Positions 1 to 6,380 are shown, numbered from the stretch's first letter. The stretch: DNA of 8,060 nt from an uncultured Pseudomonadota bacterium (GCA_937884235.1 CALGBT010000595.1:1-8060), one strand, 5' to 3'. The notes: generated by a model from the letters alone, not told the origin. Numbers and translations are program-made.

Positions 1-60
1 TTCGGGTGCGGCTGCGGCTGCTTCGGGTGCGGCTGCGGCTGCTTCGGGTGCGGCTACGCC
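1..60 (-). repeat. 21-bp in-frame tandem repeats in the rpsF tail
   Basis: Bases 1-21 and 22-42 are identical. Bases 43-60 begin a third, diverged copy that shares the first 13 bases. On the coding strand each full unit encodes the heptapeptide AAAAAPE, and the diverged copy reads DGVAAPE. The array reaches the window edge, so the copy number is unknown. The 21-bp length keeps the frame, so slippage would lengthen or shorten the tail without breaking the gene. Confidence 0.93.
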
Positions 61-459
61 ATCTTCGGTTCCTTCCGGGGCAGGTTCAGCCACCGGCTCA
101 CGGGGCTTTACGCCGAAGGGGAAGATGGTGGCGTGCTCGCCCTCGAAATCGAAAGTCTCGGGGTCTACTCGCTCGGCCAGCTTGACCGTCAAAAAGCGCA
201 GCATCGGATCAAGCACCTTGAGATTGCGCTCCAACTCCACCACGGCCGCTCCATCAGAAAGGTAGCGGAAGTAGAGGTAGTTGCCCTTGGGGATCTTCTT
301 GATGGGGTAGGCCAGCCGCTTCTTGCCCCAATCCTGGAACGCGATCTCGTGGCCACCGTTGCTGACAATTGCCGTAATGGCTCGAGCCTTCAGGGCCTCG
401 AACTGTTCTTCCGGCAGGTCCGGTTTGATGATTAGGACCGTTTCATACTTACGAAGCAT
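1..459 (-). CDS. rpsF: 30S ribosomal protein S6, C-terminus cut by window edge
   Basis: Ribosomal protein S6 binds the central domain of 16S rRNA together with S18 in the small subunit. Reading down from an ATG at 459-457, 153 codons stay open to base 1 with no stop, so the gene is partial at its 3' end. The start MLRKYETVLIIKPDL is a typical S6 first strand. The core follows with DWGKKRLAYPI near residues 43-53 and GNYLYFRY near 59-66, and ends near residue 107. A Pro/Ala/Glu-rich tail begins near residue 114 and passes into AAAAAPE repeats; S6 proteins usually end soon after the core or carry a short tail. A GAGGAG ribosome binding site lies just upstream (about 467-473). The gene is last in the visible minus-strand operon, 55 nt after hppA; rpsR and rplI would be expected beyond the edge. 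Identification is firm; tail length is unknown. Confidence 0.96.
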   Translation of the reverse strand, partial: MLRKYETVLIIKPDLPEEQFEALKARAITAIVSNGGHEIAFQDWGKKRLAYPIKKIPKGNYLYFRYLSDGAAVVELERNLKVLDPMLRFLTVKLAERVDPETFDFEGEHATIFPFGVKPREPVAEPAPEGTEDGVAAPEAAAAAPEAAAAAPE

Positions 460-484
460 AACAGGCTCCTCTCGGTTTGTAGCC

Positions 485-519
485 CCCGCTAGCGGGAGCA
501 AGGAGTAATGGGTGTTACT
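485..519 (-). other. Two small dyads between hppA and rpsF
   Basis: Bases 485-496 form a perfect 12-bp palindrome (CCCGCTAGCGGG). Bases 504-508 and 515-519 form a second dyad (AGTAA/TTACT, 6-nt spacer) that includes the hppA stop codon. In the minus-strand transcript these would be two short adjacent hairpins ahead of the rpsF ribosome binding site. No U-run follows either stem, so a rho-independent terminator is unlikely. They could mark an mRNA processing or stability site, or be chance. Confidence 0.4.
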
Positions 520-2800
520 GCTTCACCACAAAGGGTGAATCAGGGGCGGCATCATAGTCGCTGACCTCGTCTTGGTCAAGCACTAAAACTTGAGCTTCAT
601 TCTGGGCCGTTGCGGGTTTGTCATCTGCCTTATCCTCATAGTGCAATGCGAAGAGTAGCGGGGCGATAACGACGGCCACAACGGACATCAGCTTGATGAG
701 GATGTTGAGGCTGGGGCCGGCGGTGTCCTTGAAGGGGTCACCAACGGTATCACCCACCACAGCAGCCTTATGTGAGTCAGAACCCTTTCCTCCGTACGCG
801 CCGCCTTCAATAAGCTTCTTCGCATTGTCCCAGGCGCCTCCAGCATTGGACATGAAGATGGCCATGAGAACGCCAGAGGATGTGACGCCGGCCAGCAGGC
901 CCCCCAGCATACGGGGATCGATGAGACCCACCACCACTGGAGTGATTACTGCGATCAGGCCGGGCAGGACCATTTCGCGCAGGGCCGCGGTGGTAGAAAT
1001 GTCCACGCAGCGGCGGTGATCGGCTTTGGCCGTTCCCTCCATCAAACCTTCGATGGTCCTGAATTGACGACGAACCTCCTCAATCATCGCCTGGGCGGCG
1101 CGTCCCACGGCGCTCATGGCGAAAGAAGAGAAGAGGAAGGGCAGCATGGCCCCGACCAGCAGGCCGGAAATGATCATCGGATCCATGATGTCCAGGGAGA
1201 GCTTTACATAGGGCGAAACGTTGCTGGTGTAAGCGGAGAAGAGAGCCAGCGCAGTCAGCGCCGCAGAACCGATGGCGAAACCCTTGCCAATGGCCGCAGT
1301 AGTATTCCCCACGGCATCAAGCTTGTCGGTACGGGCGCGAACTTCTTCGCCAAGGCCGGCCATCTCGGTGATGCCGCCGGCGTTGTCAGCAATGGGACCA
1401 TAAGCATCAACGGCCAGTTGGATGCCGATAGTGGAGAGCATGCCCAGGGCAGAAATGGCGATGCCGTAGAGGCCGGCAGCCTTGTAGGCAACGATGGTTG
1501 CTGCAGCAATCAGCAAGACCGGCAGGGCGGTGGAGAGCATGCCCACCGAGAGGCCTGCGATGATGTTGGTGGCCGCGCCTGTGCTGGAGGCTTCGGCGAT
1601 GAGCCTCACTGGCTTGTTGCGTTCAGAGGTGAAGTGCTCGGTGGCCAGCCCGATGAGCACCCCGGCAACCAGTCCGGAGATGCAGGCCAGGAAGATGCCC
1701 AGCGCTGCTCCCAAGGTGTGCTCGCCCTGCGCAAGGGCCCCGGCAACCAGCGAAACACTACCGCCCTCGCCAGTCAGGAAAGCGTAGTTGGCAGGGATCA
1801 TCTTGAAAATGACGAACCACGCGGCAACCAGCATCAGGCCCGCGGCTACGAAGTGCCCCGTGTTGAGCGCGGTTTGCGGATTGCCGCCTTCTTTGGTGCG
1901 TACGAAGAACGTTCCGATAATCGACGCGACAATGCCTGCAGCCGCCAGCATCAGAGGCAGGTAGACGAGATTGAAGCTAGTGACATCACCGCCGCTGTTC
2001 AGCGAGCTGTTGGCCAGTGCCCATCCCAGCAGCATGGCGGAAATGGCGGCCCCAACGTAAGACTCAAAGAGGTCGGCTCCCATGCCGGCAACGTCACCGA
2101 CATTGTCACCAACGTTATCGGCGATAACCGCCGGATTCCGGGGGTCATCCTCCGGGATTCCCGCCTCCACCTTGCCAACCAGGTCCGCTCCCACGTCCGC
2201 GGCCTTGGTGTAGATACCCCCGCCAACGCGGGCGAAAAGGGCGATGGACGAAGCGCCGAGGCTGAAGCCCGCCAACACGTTGAGTATCCGTGCCGACTCG
2301 GACAACTCGCCAAAGAGGCCGAGGCCCTGATAAACGGCGAAAAGCAGGCTGAGGCCCAGGATGCCCAGGCCGGCCACCGAGAGGCCCATGACGGAACCGC
2401 CGGTGAAGGCCACCTGCAGTGCCTTGTTGAGGCTGGTGCGGGCCGCCTGCGAGGTGCGGACGTTGGCTACCGTGGCCACGTTCATGCCGAAGTAGCCAGC
2501 CAGGCCAGAACAGAGAGCGCCAACGACAAAGGAAATGGCGATGAGCCAGTGGCTTGTTTCGAGGGCCGCGTTGGAGAGCCCCAGGAGGGCCGCAACCACC
2601 ACCACAAAGATGGCTAGAATGCGGTATTCCCGACTGAGAAAGGCCATGGCGCCTTCGCGGATATTGCCCGCAATCTCTGCCATCGTTTCATTGCCACCGT
2701 CCTGCTTCTTGACCCACGCAGACCGAATTGCCGCCACGCCGAGGCTCAGTACGCCCGCAATTATTGCCACGTAGACCGGGTGATTAAAGATGTAGTCCAT
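515..2800 (-). CDS. hppA: Membrane-bound ion-translocating pyrophosphatase, K+-dependent type
   Basis: Integral membrane pyrophosphatase that hydrolyses cytoplasmic PPi and pumps H+ and/or Na+ outward, recycling the energy of PPi made in biosynthesis and tRNA charging. The 761 residues match the family length and hydrophobic pattern (about 16 membrane segments expected). Family motifs are plain: GGGIYTKAADVGADLVGKVE from residue 193, the Asp-rich DNVGDNVGD at 228-236, ADNAGG at 471-476 and GDTVGDPFKDTAGPSLN at 683-699. In NTTAAIGKG (499-507) Ala502 stands where K+-independent enzymes have Lys, with Gly505 nearby, the K+-dependent signature. Glu246 in DLFESYVG is at the place used by Na+-pumping enzymes, but some H+ pumps also have Glu there, so the pumped ion is open. 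After the last membrane segment (about residue 720) comes an acidic tail of about 40 residues. The start has a GGGAGGGG site overlapping the pth stop region, 13 nt away. The family call is certain. Confidence 0.97.
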   Translation of the reverse strand: MDYIFNHPVYVAIIAGVLSLGVAAIRSAWVKKQDGGNETMAEIAGNIREGAMAFLSREYRILAIFVVVVAALLGLSNAALETSHWLIAISFVVGALCSGLAGYFGMNVATVANVRTSQAARTSLNKALQVAFTGGSVMGLSVAGLGILGLSLLFAVYQGLGLFGELSESARILNVLAGFSLGASSIALFARVGGGIYTKAADVGADLVGKVEAGIPEDDPRNPAVIADNVGDNVGDVAGMGADLFESYVGAAISAMLLGWALANSSLNSGGDVTSFNLVYLPLMLAAAGIVASIIGTFFVRTKEGGNPQTALNTGHFVAAGLMLVAAWFVIFKMIPANYAFLTGEGGSVSLVAGALAQGEHTLGAALGIFLACISGLVAGVLIGLATEHFTSERNKPVRLIAEASSTGAATNIIAGLSVGMLSTALPVLLIAAATIVAYKAAGLYGIAISALGMLSTIGIQLAVDAYGPIADNAGGITEMAGLGEEVRARTDKLDAVGNTTAAIGKGFAIGSAALTALALFSAYTSNVSPYVKLSLDIMDPMIISGLLVGAMLPFLFSSFAMSAVGRAAQAMIEEVRRQFRTIEGLMEGTAKADHRRCVDISTTAALREMVLPGLIAVITPVVVGLIDPRMLGGLLAGVTSSGVLMAIFMSNAGGAWDNAKKLIEGGAYGGKGSDSHKAAVVGDTVGDPFKDTAGPSLNILIKLMSVVAVVIAPLLFALHYEDKADDKPATAQNEAQVLVLDQDEVSDYDAAPDSPFVVKQ

Positions 2801-2813
2801 GCTAGTCCCCTCC

Positions 2814-3395
2814 CTAGGTTTCCATCGCCAATTGTGTTCCGTTGTATCGATTCATCGCTTCCGTAATCCCTTGTTCCACCCAGACCGCTGAAGCCTCAAC
2901 ACTCAAAGAGACGGCCTCGGAAAGGAGCTGGCCATCCGCTCCGTTGATGCGGGAGAGGACGTGGTCGACAACCTGTTCCTTACGATCGGGCTTGCCGACG
3001 CCGACGCGCAGCCGTCCGAAATCCCTGCTGCCGAGTTGCTCGATGATAGACTCCACGCCTCGATGACCAGCTGACCCGCCACCACGTGCCAGCCGGATGC
3101 GACCGGTTGGCAAATCCATCTCATCGTGGATGACAAGCAGGTCGGCAGTGTCGATGCGGAAGTATTGCAGTAATGAAGAGACGAAATGGCCGCTACGGTT
3201 CATGTAGGTCAGAGGCTTGGCTGCCAGAACTGTTGTGCCATAGACCTGAGTGCGCGCCGAGACCCCCGTCCAACGGGTCGAGGTCCAAGCGCCGCCAAAC
3301 TTATCGAGAAGATTGTCTACCACCAGAAAACCCGCATTATGCCTGGTCTGCTCATAGTCTCGACCAGGATTCCCAAGGCCAATGATCGCCTTCAT
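2814..3395 (-). CDS. pth: Peptidyl-tRNA hydrolase
   Basis: Cytosolic esterase that cleaves peptidyl-tRNA released from stalled or aborted ribosomes, freeing tRNA for reuse. At 193 residues it has the usual bacterial Pth length. Signature residues are present: Asn9 in GLGNPG, the catalytic His19 in TRHNAGF, Asn66 in LTYMNRSG and Asp91 in VIHDEMD. The glycine-rich segment reads GGGSAGHRGVESI, so Arg112 occupies the position of the substrate-contacting Asn found in E. coli (GHNG). I infer this is a lineage variant, not inactivation. GGAG lies 6 nt ahead of the ATG. It follows rplY by 45 nt and precedes hppA by 13 nt, so co-transcription is likely; rplY-pth pairs are common in bacteria. Confidence 0.97.
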   Translation of the reverse strand: MKAIIGLGNPGRDYEQTRHNAGFLVVDNLLDKFGGAWTSTRWTGVSARTQVYGTTVLAAKPLTYMNRSGHFVSSLLQYFRIDTADLLVIHDEMDLPTGRIRLARGGGSAGHRGVESIIEQLGSRDFGRLRVGVGKPDRKEQVVDHVLSRINGADGQLLSEAVSLSVEASAVWVEQGITEAMNRYNGTQLAMET

Positions 3396-3440
3396 GCGCT
3401 CTCCGTGGCCTGCAGCAGAGAAGATGGGAGTGGCAAGCGA

Positions 3441-4088
3441 CTACTCCGCAGGATCCTCGGCTACCGCCTCTTCTCCCTCTTCGCCGTCAGCGATCGCAAC
3501 ACCGTCGACTGCCGCATCATCATCAGAACCCGCTCGTGCGGCCTTGAGGACGATCACCGGATAACGGGTCCGGTAGGATGCAGTGACCCCTTCCGGGAAG
3601 TCCAACTGGTCGATATAGATGACGTCGCCAGTTTCCAGGTGCGATACGTCAACGCCAATTTCAGCAGGGATATCCGCTGGCAGCGCCTGAACGAGAACTT
3701 CGCGGCGGGCCAGGATGAGGCGAGCCCCAATAGCTTCGCCCTTGGACTTGCCAATCTTGAGAATCGGAACCTTGACTCGCACTGGCGTGGAATCCTCAAG
3801 CAGCAGGAAGTCGCAGTGCTTGAGCGACCGGGTCAGTGCATCGACCTGGAAGTCCCGGACAACGGCCGCGAACTTCTGCTCGCCGATGGTGATGTCAAGG
3901 GGCATGTACCGACCCGTAGGCTTGCGCAGAATCGTCACCATCTCTCGGGTACTAAGCGAAAGTGCCATGGGCTGCTCAACGTGCTTTCCATATGCAATGG
4001 CGGGTACTCGGCCAGCTGCTCGTAGCTTGCGCGCAACACCTTTGCCCGTGCTGTCCCTGAGTTCGGCCGTAATTTGATATCGTTCCAT
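3441..4088 (-). CDS. rplY: 50S ribosomal protein L25 (TL5/general stress protein CTC family)
   Basis: L25/CTC proteins bind 5S rRNA in the large subunit. The 215-residue protein is the long, two-domain form. Residues 1-90 form the L25 domain, with GKGVARKLRAAGRVPAIAYG at 15-34 and the segment VRDFQVDALTRSLKHCDF at 77-94. Residues about 98-183 form the TL5-type beta domain (VPILKIGKSKGEAIGARL, then LPADIPAEIGVDVSHLETGD). The last 30 residues are a low-complexity acidic tail rich in Glu, Asp and Ala, a feature seen in many long-form members. The ATG at 4088-4086 is preceded by GGAGG at 4099-4103. The gene starts 31 nt after tRNA-Gln and is probably transcribed from the promoter upstream of that tRNA. 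Confidence 0.96.
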   Translation of the reverse strand: MERYQITAELRDSTGKGVARKLRAAGRVPAIAYGKHVEQPMALSLSTREMVTILRKPTGRYMPLDITIGEQKFAAVVRDFQVDALTRSLKHCDFLLLEDSTPVRVKVPILKIGKSKGEAIGARLILARREVLVQALPADIPAEIGVDVSHLETGDVIYIDQLDFPEGVTASYRTRYPVIVLKAARAGSDDDAAVDGVAIADGEEGEEAVAEDPAE

Positions 4089-4119
4089 TTGTAACTAACC
4101 TCCGTGAAAGACTCGTCTA

Positions 4120-4194
4120 TGGCTGGGGCGCCAGGACTCGAACCTGGAAAACGGGCACCAAAAGCCCGGGTCTTGCCAATTAGACGACGCCCCA
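4120..4194 (-). tRNA. tRNA-Gln (anticodon UUG), CCA encoded
   Basis: The minus strand folds into a full cloverleaf. The 7-bp acceptor stem is TGGGGCG (4188-4194) with CGCCCCA (4124-4130), followed by discriminator G and an encoded CCA (4120-4122). The D arm is GTCT/AGAC, the anticodon stem CGGGC/GCCCG with loop TTTTGGT giving UUG, the variable loop is short (TTTT), and the T arm is CCAGG/CCTGG around TTCGAGT. The body is 72 nt. U as first base of the acceptor stem is usual for bacterial tRNA-Gln. It heads the rplY-pth-hppA-rpsF block, 31 nt before rplY, so it is probably cut from a joint transcript. Confidence 0.97.
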
Positions 4195-4225
4195 GTGGTG
4201 CCATCAGAAACTCAAAGCCGGACGG

Positions 4226-4254
4226 CTTATAGCATGGGGTCACAGGGGTGTCAA
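4226..4254 (-). promoter_or_regulatory. Strong sigma70-type promoter for tRNA-Gln and the operon
   Basis: Read on the minus strand, a perfect -35 TTGACA (4249-4254) is followed after exactly 17 bp by a -10 TATAAG (4226-4231, five of six consensus bases). Transcription should begin near 4219, about 25 nt before the mature 5' end of tRNA-Gln. No other clear promoter is seen within the block down to rpsF, so it may serve all five genes. A housekeeping sigma factor is inferred from the consensus match. Confidence 0.85.
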
Positions 4255-4305
4255 GCTGAGTTTGATTGACGGCCAGGGATGATCATTTCCGCATCGGGGA
4301 GAGGC

Positions 4306-4806
4306 TCAGTGCAGCGCCGGCTGCGGTGGGATCGAAGGGCGAACAGAGGGCGGCAAGGAAGGGCGGTGGATGCGATCTGTGATCTGGAGAATGTCCTGCA
4401 GGTTGGCCAGGAAACGCTCCCGATGCTCGGGGGAGAGTGGGGCGAATCCGGCCGAAAGTGCTTCCCGCTGAACAGTGTCACAATCCAGCATGAAGCGCCT
4501 GCCACGACTCGTCAGGGCAACCAGAGACTTGCGTCGATCGCTGGCCGAGCGACGGCCCACGAGACCCTTTTGCTGCAGTCGCTCCACCAATTCGGAGATG
4601 CTTGACTGGGCCCGGCGCAGGGCCCGGGTCAGGGTGGCAATGGAACAGGCCCCGTTGCGGTGAATGTACTCAATTACCTGCAACTGAATTCCCGAAAGCC
4701 CGATTTCACCACCCAACTGCACCTGCATCCGCTGCAGTCGGTCGATGGCAAGGGGAAGCAGTCGGGCCGTACGGTCCGCAATCTCCCTGCTGCGTATGAC
4801 ATTCAT
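4306..4806 (-). CDS. MarR-family transcriptional regulator
   Basis: Predicted dimeric winged-helix DNA-binding protein of 166 residues, the usual MarR size. The N-terminal helix (about 5-35) leads to LSGIQLQVIEYIHRNGACSI, the DNA-reading helices (about 53-81, ATLTRALRRAQSSISELVERL) and the wing at 84-100 with SASDRRKSLVALT, carrying the conserved Asp-Arg pair (Asp90, Arg91). C-terminal helices form the dimer face, and the last 20 residues are Pro/Ser-rich. The ligand cannot be told from sequence. I chose the ATG at 4806-4804, which has GAGG about 8 nt upstream; an in-frame TTG at 4866 would add 20 residues without a better site. It is divergent from efpL across 161 nt containing a perfect inverted repeat, so it may regulate that unit, itself, or both. 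No terminator follows, so read-through into the tRNA operon is possible. Confidence 0.9.
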   Translation of the reverse strand: MNVIRSREIADRTARLLPLAIDRLQRMQVQLGGEIGLSGIQLQVIEYIHRNGACSIATLTRALRRAQSSISELVERLQQKGLVGRRSASDRRKSLVALTSRGRRFMLDCDTVQREALSAGFAPLSPEHRERFLANLQDILQITDRIHRPSLPPSVRPSIPPQPALH

Positions 4807-4882
4807 CCTCAAGACCTCGTTCACAAGTACCTGGGGCAAGTCTATCGTACCCCGATGGGTTCGCAAAAAAGTGCCCCATACC

Positions 4883-4913
4883 TTGATCTTGATGCGCCTG
4901 GCGTGGTAAGAAT
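4883..4913 (+). promoter_or_regulatory. Putative efpL promoter
   Basis: TTGATC at 4883-4888 (four of six -35 bases) lies 18 bp before TAAGAA at 4907-4912, and TG one base upstream of the latter (4904-4905) resembles an extended -10. Transcription would start around 4919, inside the left arm of the 4915-4940 inverted repeat. The hexamers are imperfect, so this is a candidate only. Confidence 0.4.
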
Positions 4914-4914
4914 C

Positions 4915-4940
4915 AGGCCTCCTGCTCGGCCAGGAGGCCT
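4915..4940 (+). promoter_or_regulatory. Perfect 10-bp inverted repeat in the marR-efpL intergenic region
   Basis: AGGCCTCCTG (4915-4924) and CAGGAGGCCT (4931-4940) are exact reverse complements separated by CTCGGC. As DNA it is a 26-bp dyad of the sort a dimeric regulator such as the neighbouring MarR protein could bind, placed where it would block the putative efpL promoter. As RNA it is a stable GC-rich stem-loop near the 5' end of the efpL leader, with an AGGAGG paired to CCTCCT. No T-run follows on either strand, so it is not a typical terminator. The real efpL ribosome binding site (GAGG, 4957-4960) lies outside the stem. Confidence 0.75.
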
Positions 4941-4967
4941 ACTTGCAATGACCAATGAGGTAATCAT

Positions 4968-5546
4968 ATGCCACAATCGTCGGATCTCAAACGCGGCGCT
5001 CGCTTTCTCTACGAAGGAGTGCCCTTTCAGGTTACAGACATGTCGACCCAGTCTCCGTCCGCTCGGGGGGCAACTACCCTGGTGAAGGTCAAGGCGCGTG
5101 ACCTGCTCTCGGGACAACTCAAAAGCTACACCTTCAAAGCCAGTGACCGGCTCGACGACCCCGACATCGAGATGCGCAAGGTTCAGTACCTCTACCGCGA
5201 CGATGATGCCTTCCACTTCATGGACCTCGACTCCTACGAACAGTACCGGTTGGTGCCTGACAATGTCGGCGATGCGGCCGAATATCTCATTGAGGAATTG
5301 GAATTGCGACTCATGTTCTTTAATGGACTGCCAGTATCGGTAGAACTGCCCAAGGCCATGGATATGGAGATTGTCCAGTGCGACCCCGGCCTGAAAGGCG
5401 ATACCGTGACCAACGTTAGCAAGGCCGCGACTCTGGCCACCGGCCTGATAGTGCAGGTGCCGCTCTTTATCAACCAGGGCGATGTTATCAGAGTCGATAC
5501 CGCCGAAGGAAGATACGTGGAGCGCGTCAGCGTGGTGAAGCGCTAA
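4968..5546 (+). CDS. efpL: Elongation factor P-like protein, EfpL/YeiP type
   Basis: EF-P family proteins enter the E site of ribosomes stalled at proline-rich stretches and promote peptide bond formation. The 192 residues show the three-domain layout: KOW-like domain I (1-65), OB domain II (about 66-128) and OB domain III with the signature ATLATGLIVQVPLFI at 154-168. The domain I loop reads QSPSARGATTL (28-38) with Arg33 at its tip. This matches E. coli YeiP/EfpL (QSPTARGAATL, Arg33 as I recall it) and not classic EF-P, whose loop KPGKGQAF carries the modified Lys34. I therefore call it EfpL-type, expected to work without Lys modification; some lineages may label such proteins efp. GAGG lies 7 nt before the ATG. 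It forms a two-gene unit with the HAD phosphatase and is divergent from marR. No EF-P modification gene is in the window. Confidence 0.88.
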   Translation: MPQSSDLKRGARFLYEGVPFQVTDMSTQSPSARGATTLVKVKARDLLSGQLKSYTFKASDRLDDPDIEMRKVQYLYRDDDAFHFMDLDSYEQYRLVPDNVGDAAEYLIEELELRLMFFNGLPVSVELPKAMDMEIVQCDPGLKGDTVTNVSKAATLATGLIVQVPLFINQGDVIRVDTAEGRYVERVSVVKR

Positions 5547-5548
5547 CC

Positions 5549-6349
5549 ATGGAAGCCCCGCTCCGCCTGCGTCCCGAGTTTGCGCACAAGCGCCTCTTCG
5601 TCCTCGACATGGATGGCACCATCTACCTTGGGGATGACCTCTTTCCCTGGACCCCGCCATTTCTGGAGGCCGTCTCGCGGGCGGGTGCGAACTACCTCTT
5701 TCTAACCAACAACTCGTCGCGCACTGCCTCCGAGTACGTCGCCAAACTGCAACGCCTCGGCATCCCCGCCAAGGCCCGCAACGTACTTACCTCAGGCGAC
5801 GCGACCGTGGAGTTGCTGCTTGCCGAGGGGCGCTGGCGGCGCCTCTTCGTTCTCGCCCCCCCGGCGGTGACGAGGGCCTTCGCCGAAGCTGGATTCGTCC
5901 TCGACGAAGAGCACCCTGAAGCGGTTGTCATGGCCTATGACACCACCCTTACCTATCAGCGCCTCGTGACTTTCTGCCACCATGTGCGGGCCGGCCTGCC
6001 GTACATCGCCACGCACCCCGACTTCAACTGCCCGACCCCCGCCGGCCCCATTCCCGACATTGGCGCATTCATGGCGCTGGTGGAAGCTTCTACCGGTCGA
6101 GGCCCCGACCAGGTTGTGGGCAAGCCGCAGCCGGACATCCTGCGCGCCGCTATGAACCGTTTTGGCACTACCCCCCAGGAGACGCTGATGATTGGGGACA
6201 GACTCTATACCGATATCGCCTGTGGACTGGGGGCGGGAGTCGATGCCTGCCTGGTTCTCTCCGGGGAGTCCACTGCTGAAATGGCCGTCCAGAGCCCACA
6301 TCAACCTTCCCTGATTGTGCCCGACCTGGCAGCTCTGTTGTGCCCGTAG
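5549..6349 (+). CDS. HAD-superfamily (subfamily IIA, NagD-like) phosphatase
   Basis: Cytosolic Mg2+-dependent phosphohydrolase of 266 residues, the usual NagD/AraL-like length. HAD motif I is FVLDMDGTIYLGD, with nucleophile Asp20 and acid/base Asp22. Motif II is FLTNNSS with Thr53. Motif III is VVGKPQPDI with Lys192. Motif IV is MIGDRLYTDI with Asp217 and Asp222. The C2-type cap lies between motifs II and III and includes ATHPDFNCPTPAGPIPDIGAF at 154-174, typical of IIA enzymes. Relatives act on nucleotides, sugar phosphates, 4-nitrophenyl phosphate or phosphoglycolate, so the substrate is unknown. The ATG follows the efpL stop by two bases with only a weak GGTGAAG-like site, which suggests translational coupling to efpL. 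It converges with the peptidase gene across 53 nt without a clear terminator. Confidence 0.93.
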   Translation: MEAPLRLRPEFAHKRLFVLDMDGTIYLGDDLFPWTPPFLEAVSRAGANYLFLTNNSSRTASEYVAKLQRLGIPAKARNVLTSGDATVELLLAEGRWRRLFVLAPPAVTRAFAEAGFVLDEEHPEAVVMAYDTTLTYQRLVTFCHHVRAGLPYIATHPDFNCPTPAGPIPDIGAFMALVEASTGRGPDQVVGKPQPDILRAAMNRFGTTPQETLMIGDRLYTDIACGLGAGVDACLVLSGESTAEMAVQSPHQPSLIVPDLAALLCP

Positions 6350-6380
6350 CTGCGCCTCAATTTGATAGGTTTGCGGGGTA

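Noticed and set aside
1..60. CRISPR-like array at the left edge
   Set aside because: The 21-bp units are directly adjacent without spacers and are in frame with rpsF, so they are a coding tandem repeat.
1016..2617. A 533-codon open frame on the plus strand opposite hppA
   Set aside because: It lies wholly antisense to a gene with unmistakable pyrophosphatase motifs. Its translation is rich in Gly, Gln, Arg and His with no hydrophobic core, typical of a GC-rich shadow frame.
3186..4025. A 279-codon plus-strand frame across pth and rplY
   Set aside because: It is antisense to two firmly identified genes, spans their intergenic gap and resembles no protein I know.
4306..4866. Longer MarR protein from a TTG at 4866
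   Set aside because: The ATG at 4806 gives the normal family length and has a purine-rich site upstream. The extra 20 residues show no family similarity.
4915..4940. Rho-independent terminator reading of the palindrome
   Set aside because: Neither strand has a T-run after the stem, and its place just ahead of efpL suits a leader or operator better.
4842..5660. A 272-codon minus-strand frame opposite efpL
   Set aside because: It overlaps efpL completely and has no family motif. The real gene is on the other strand with a good ribosome binding site.
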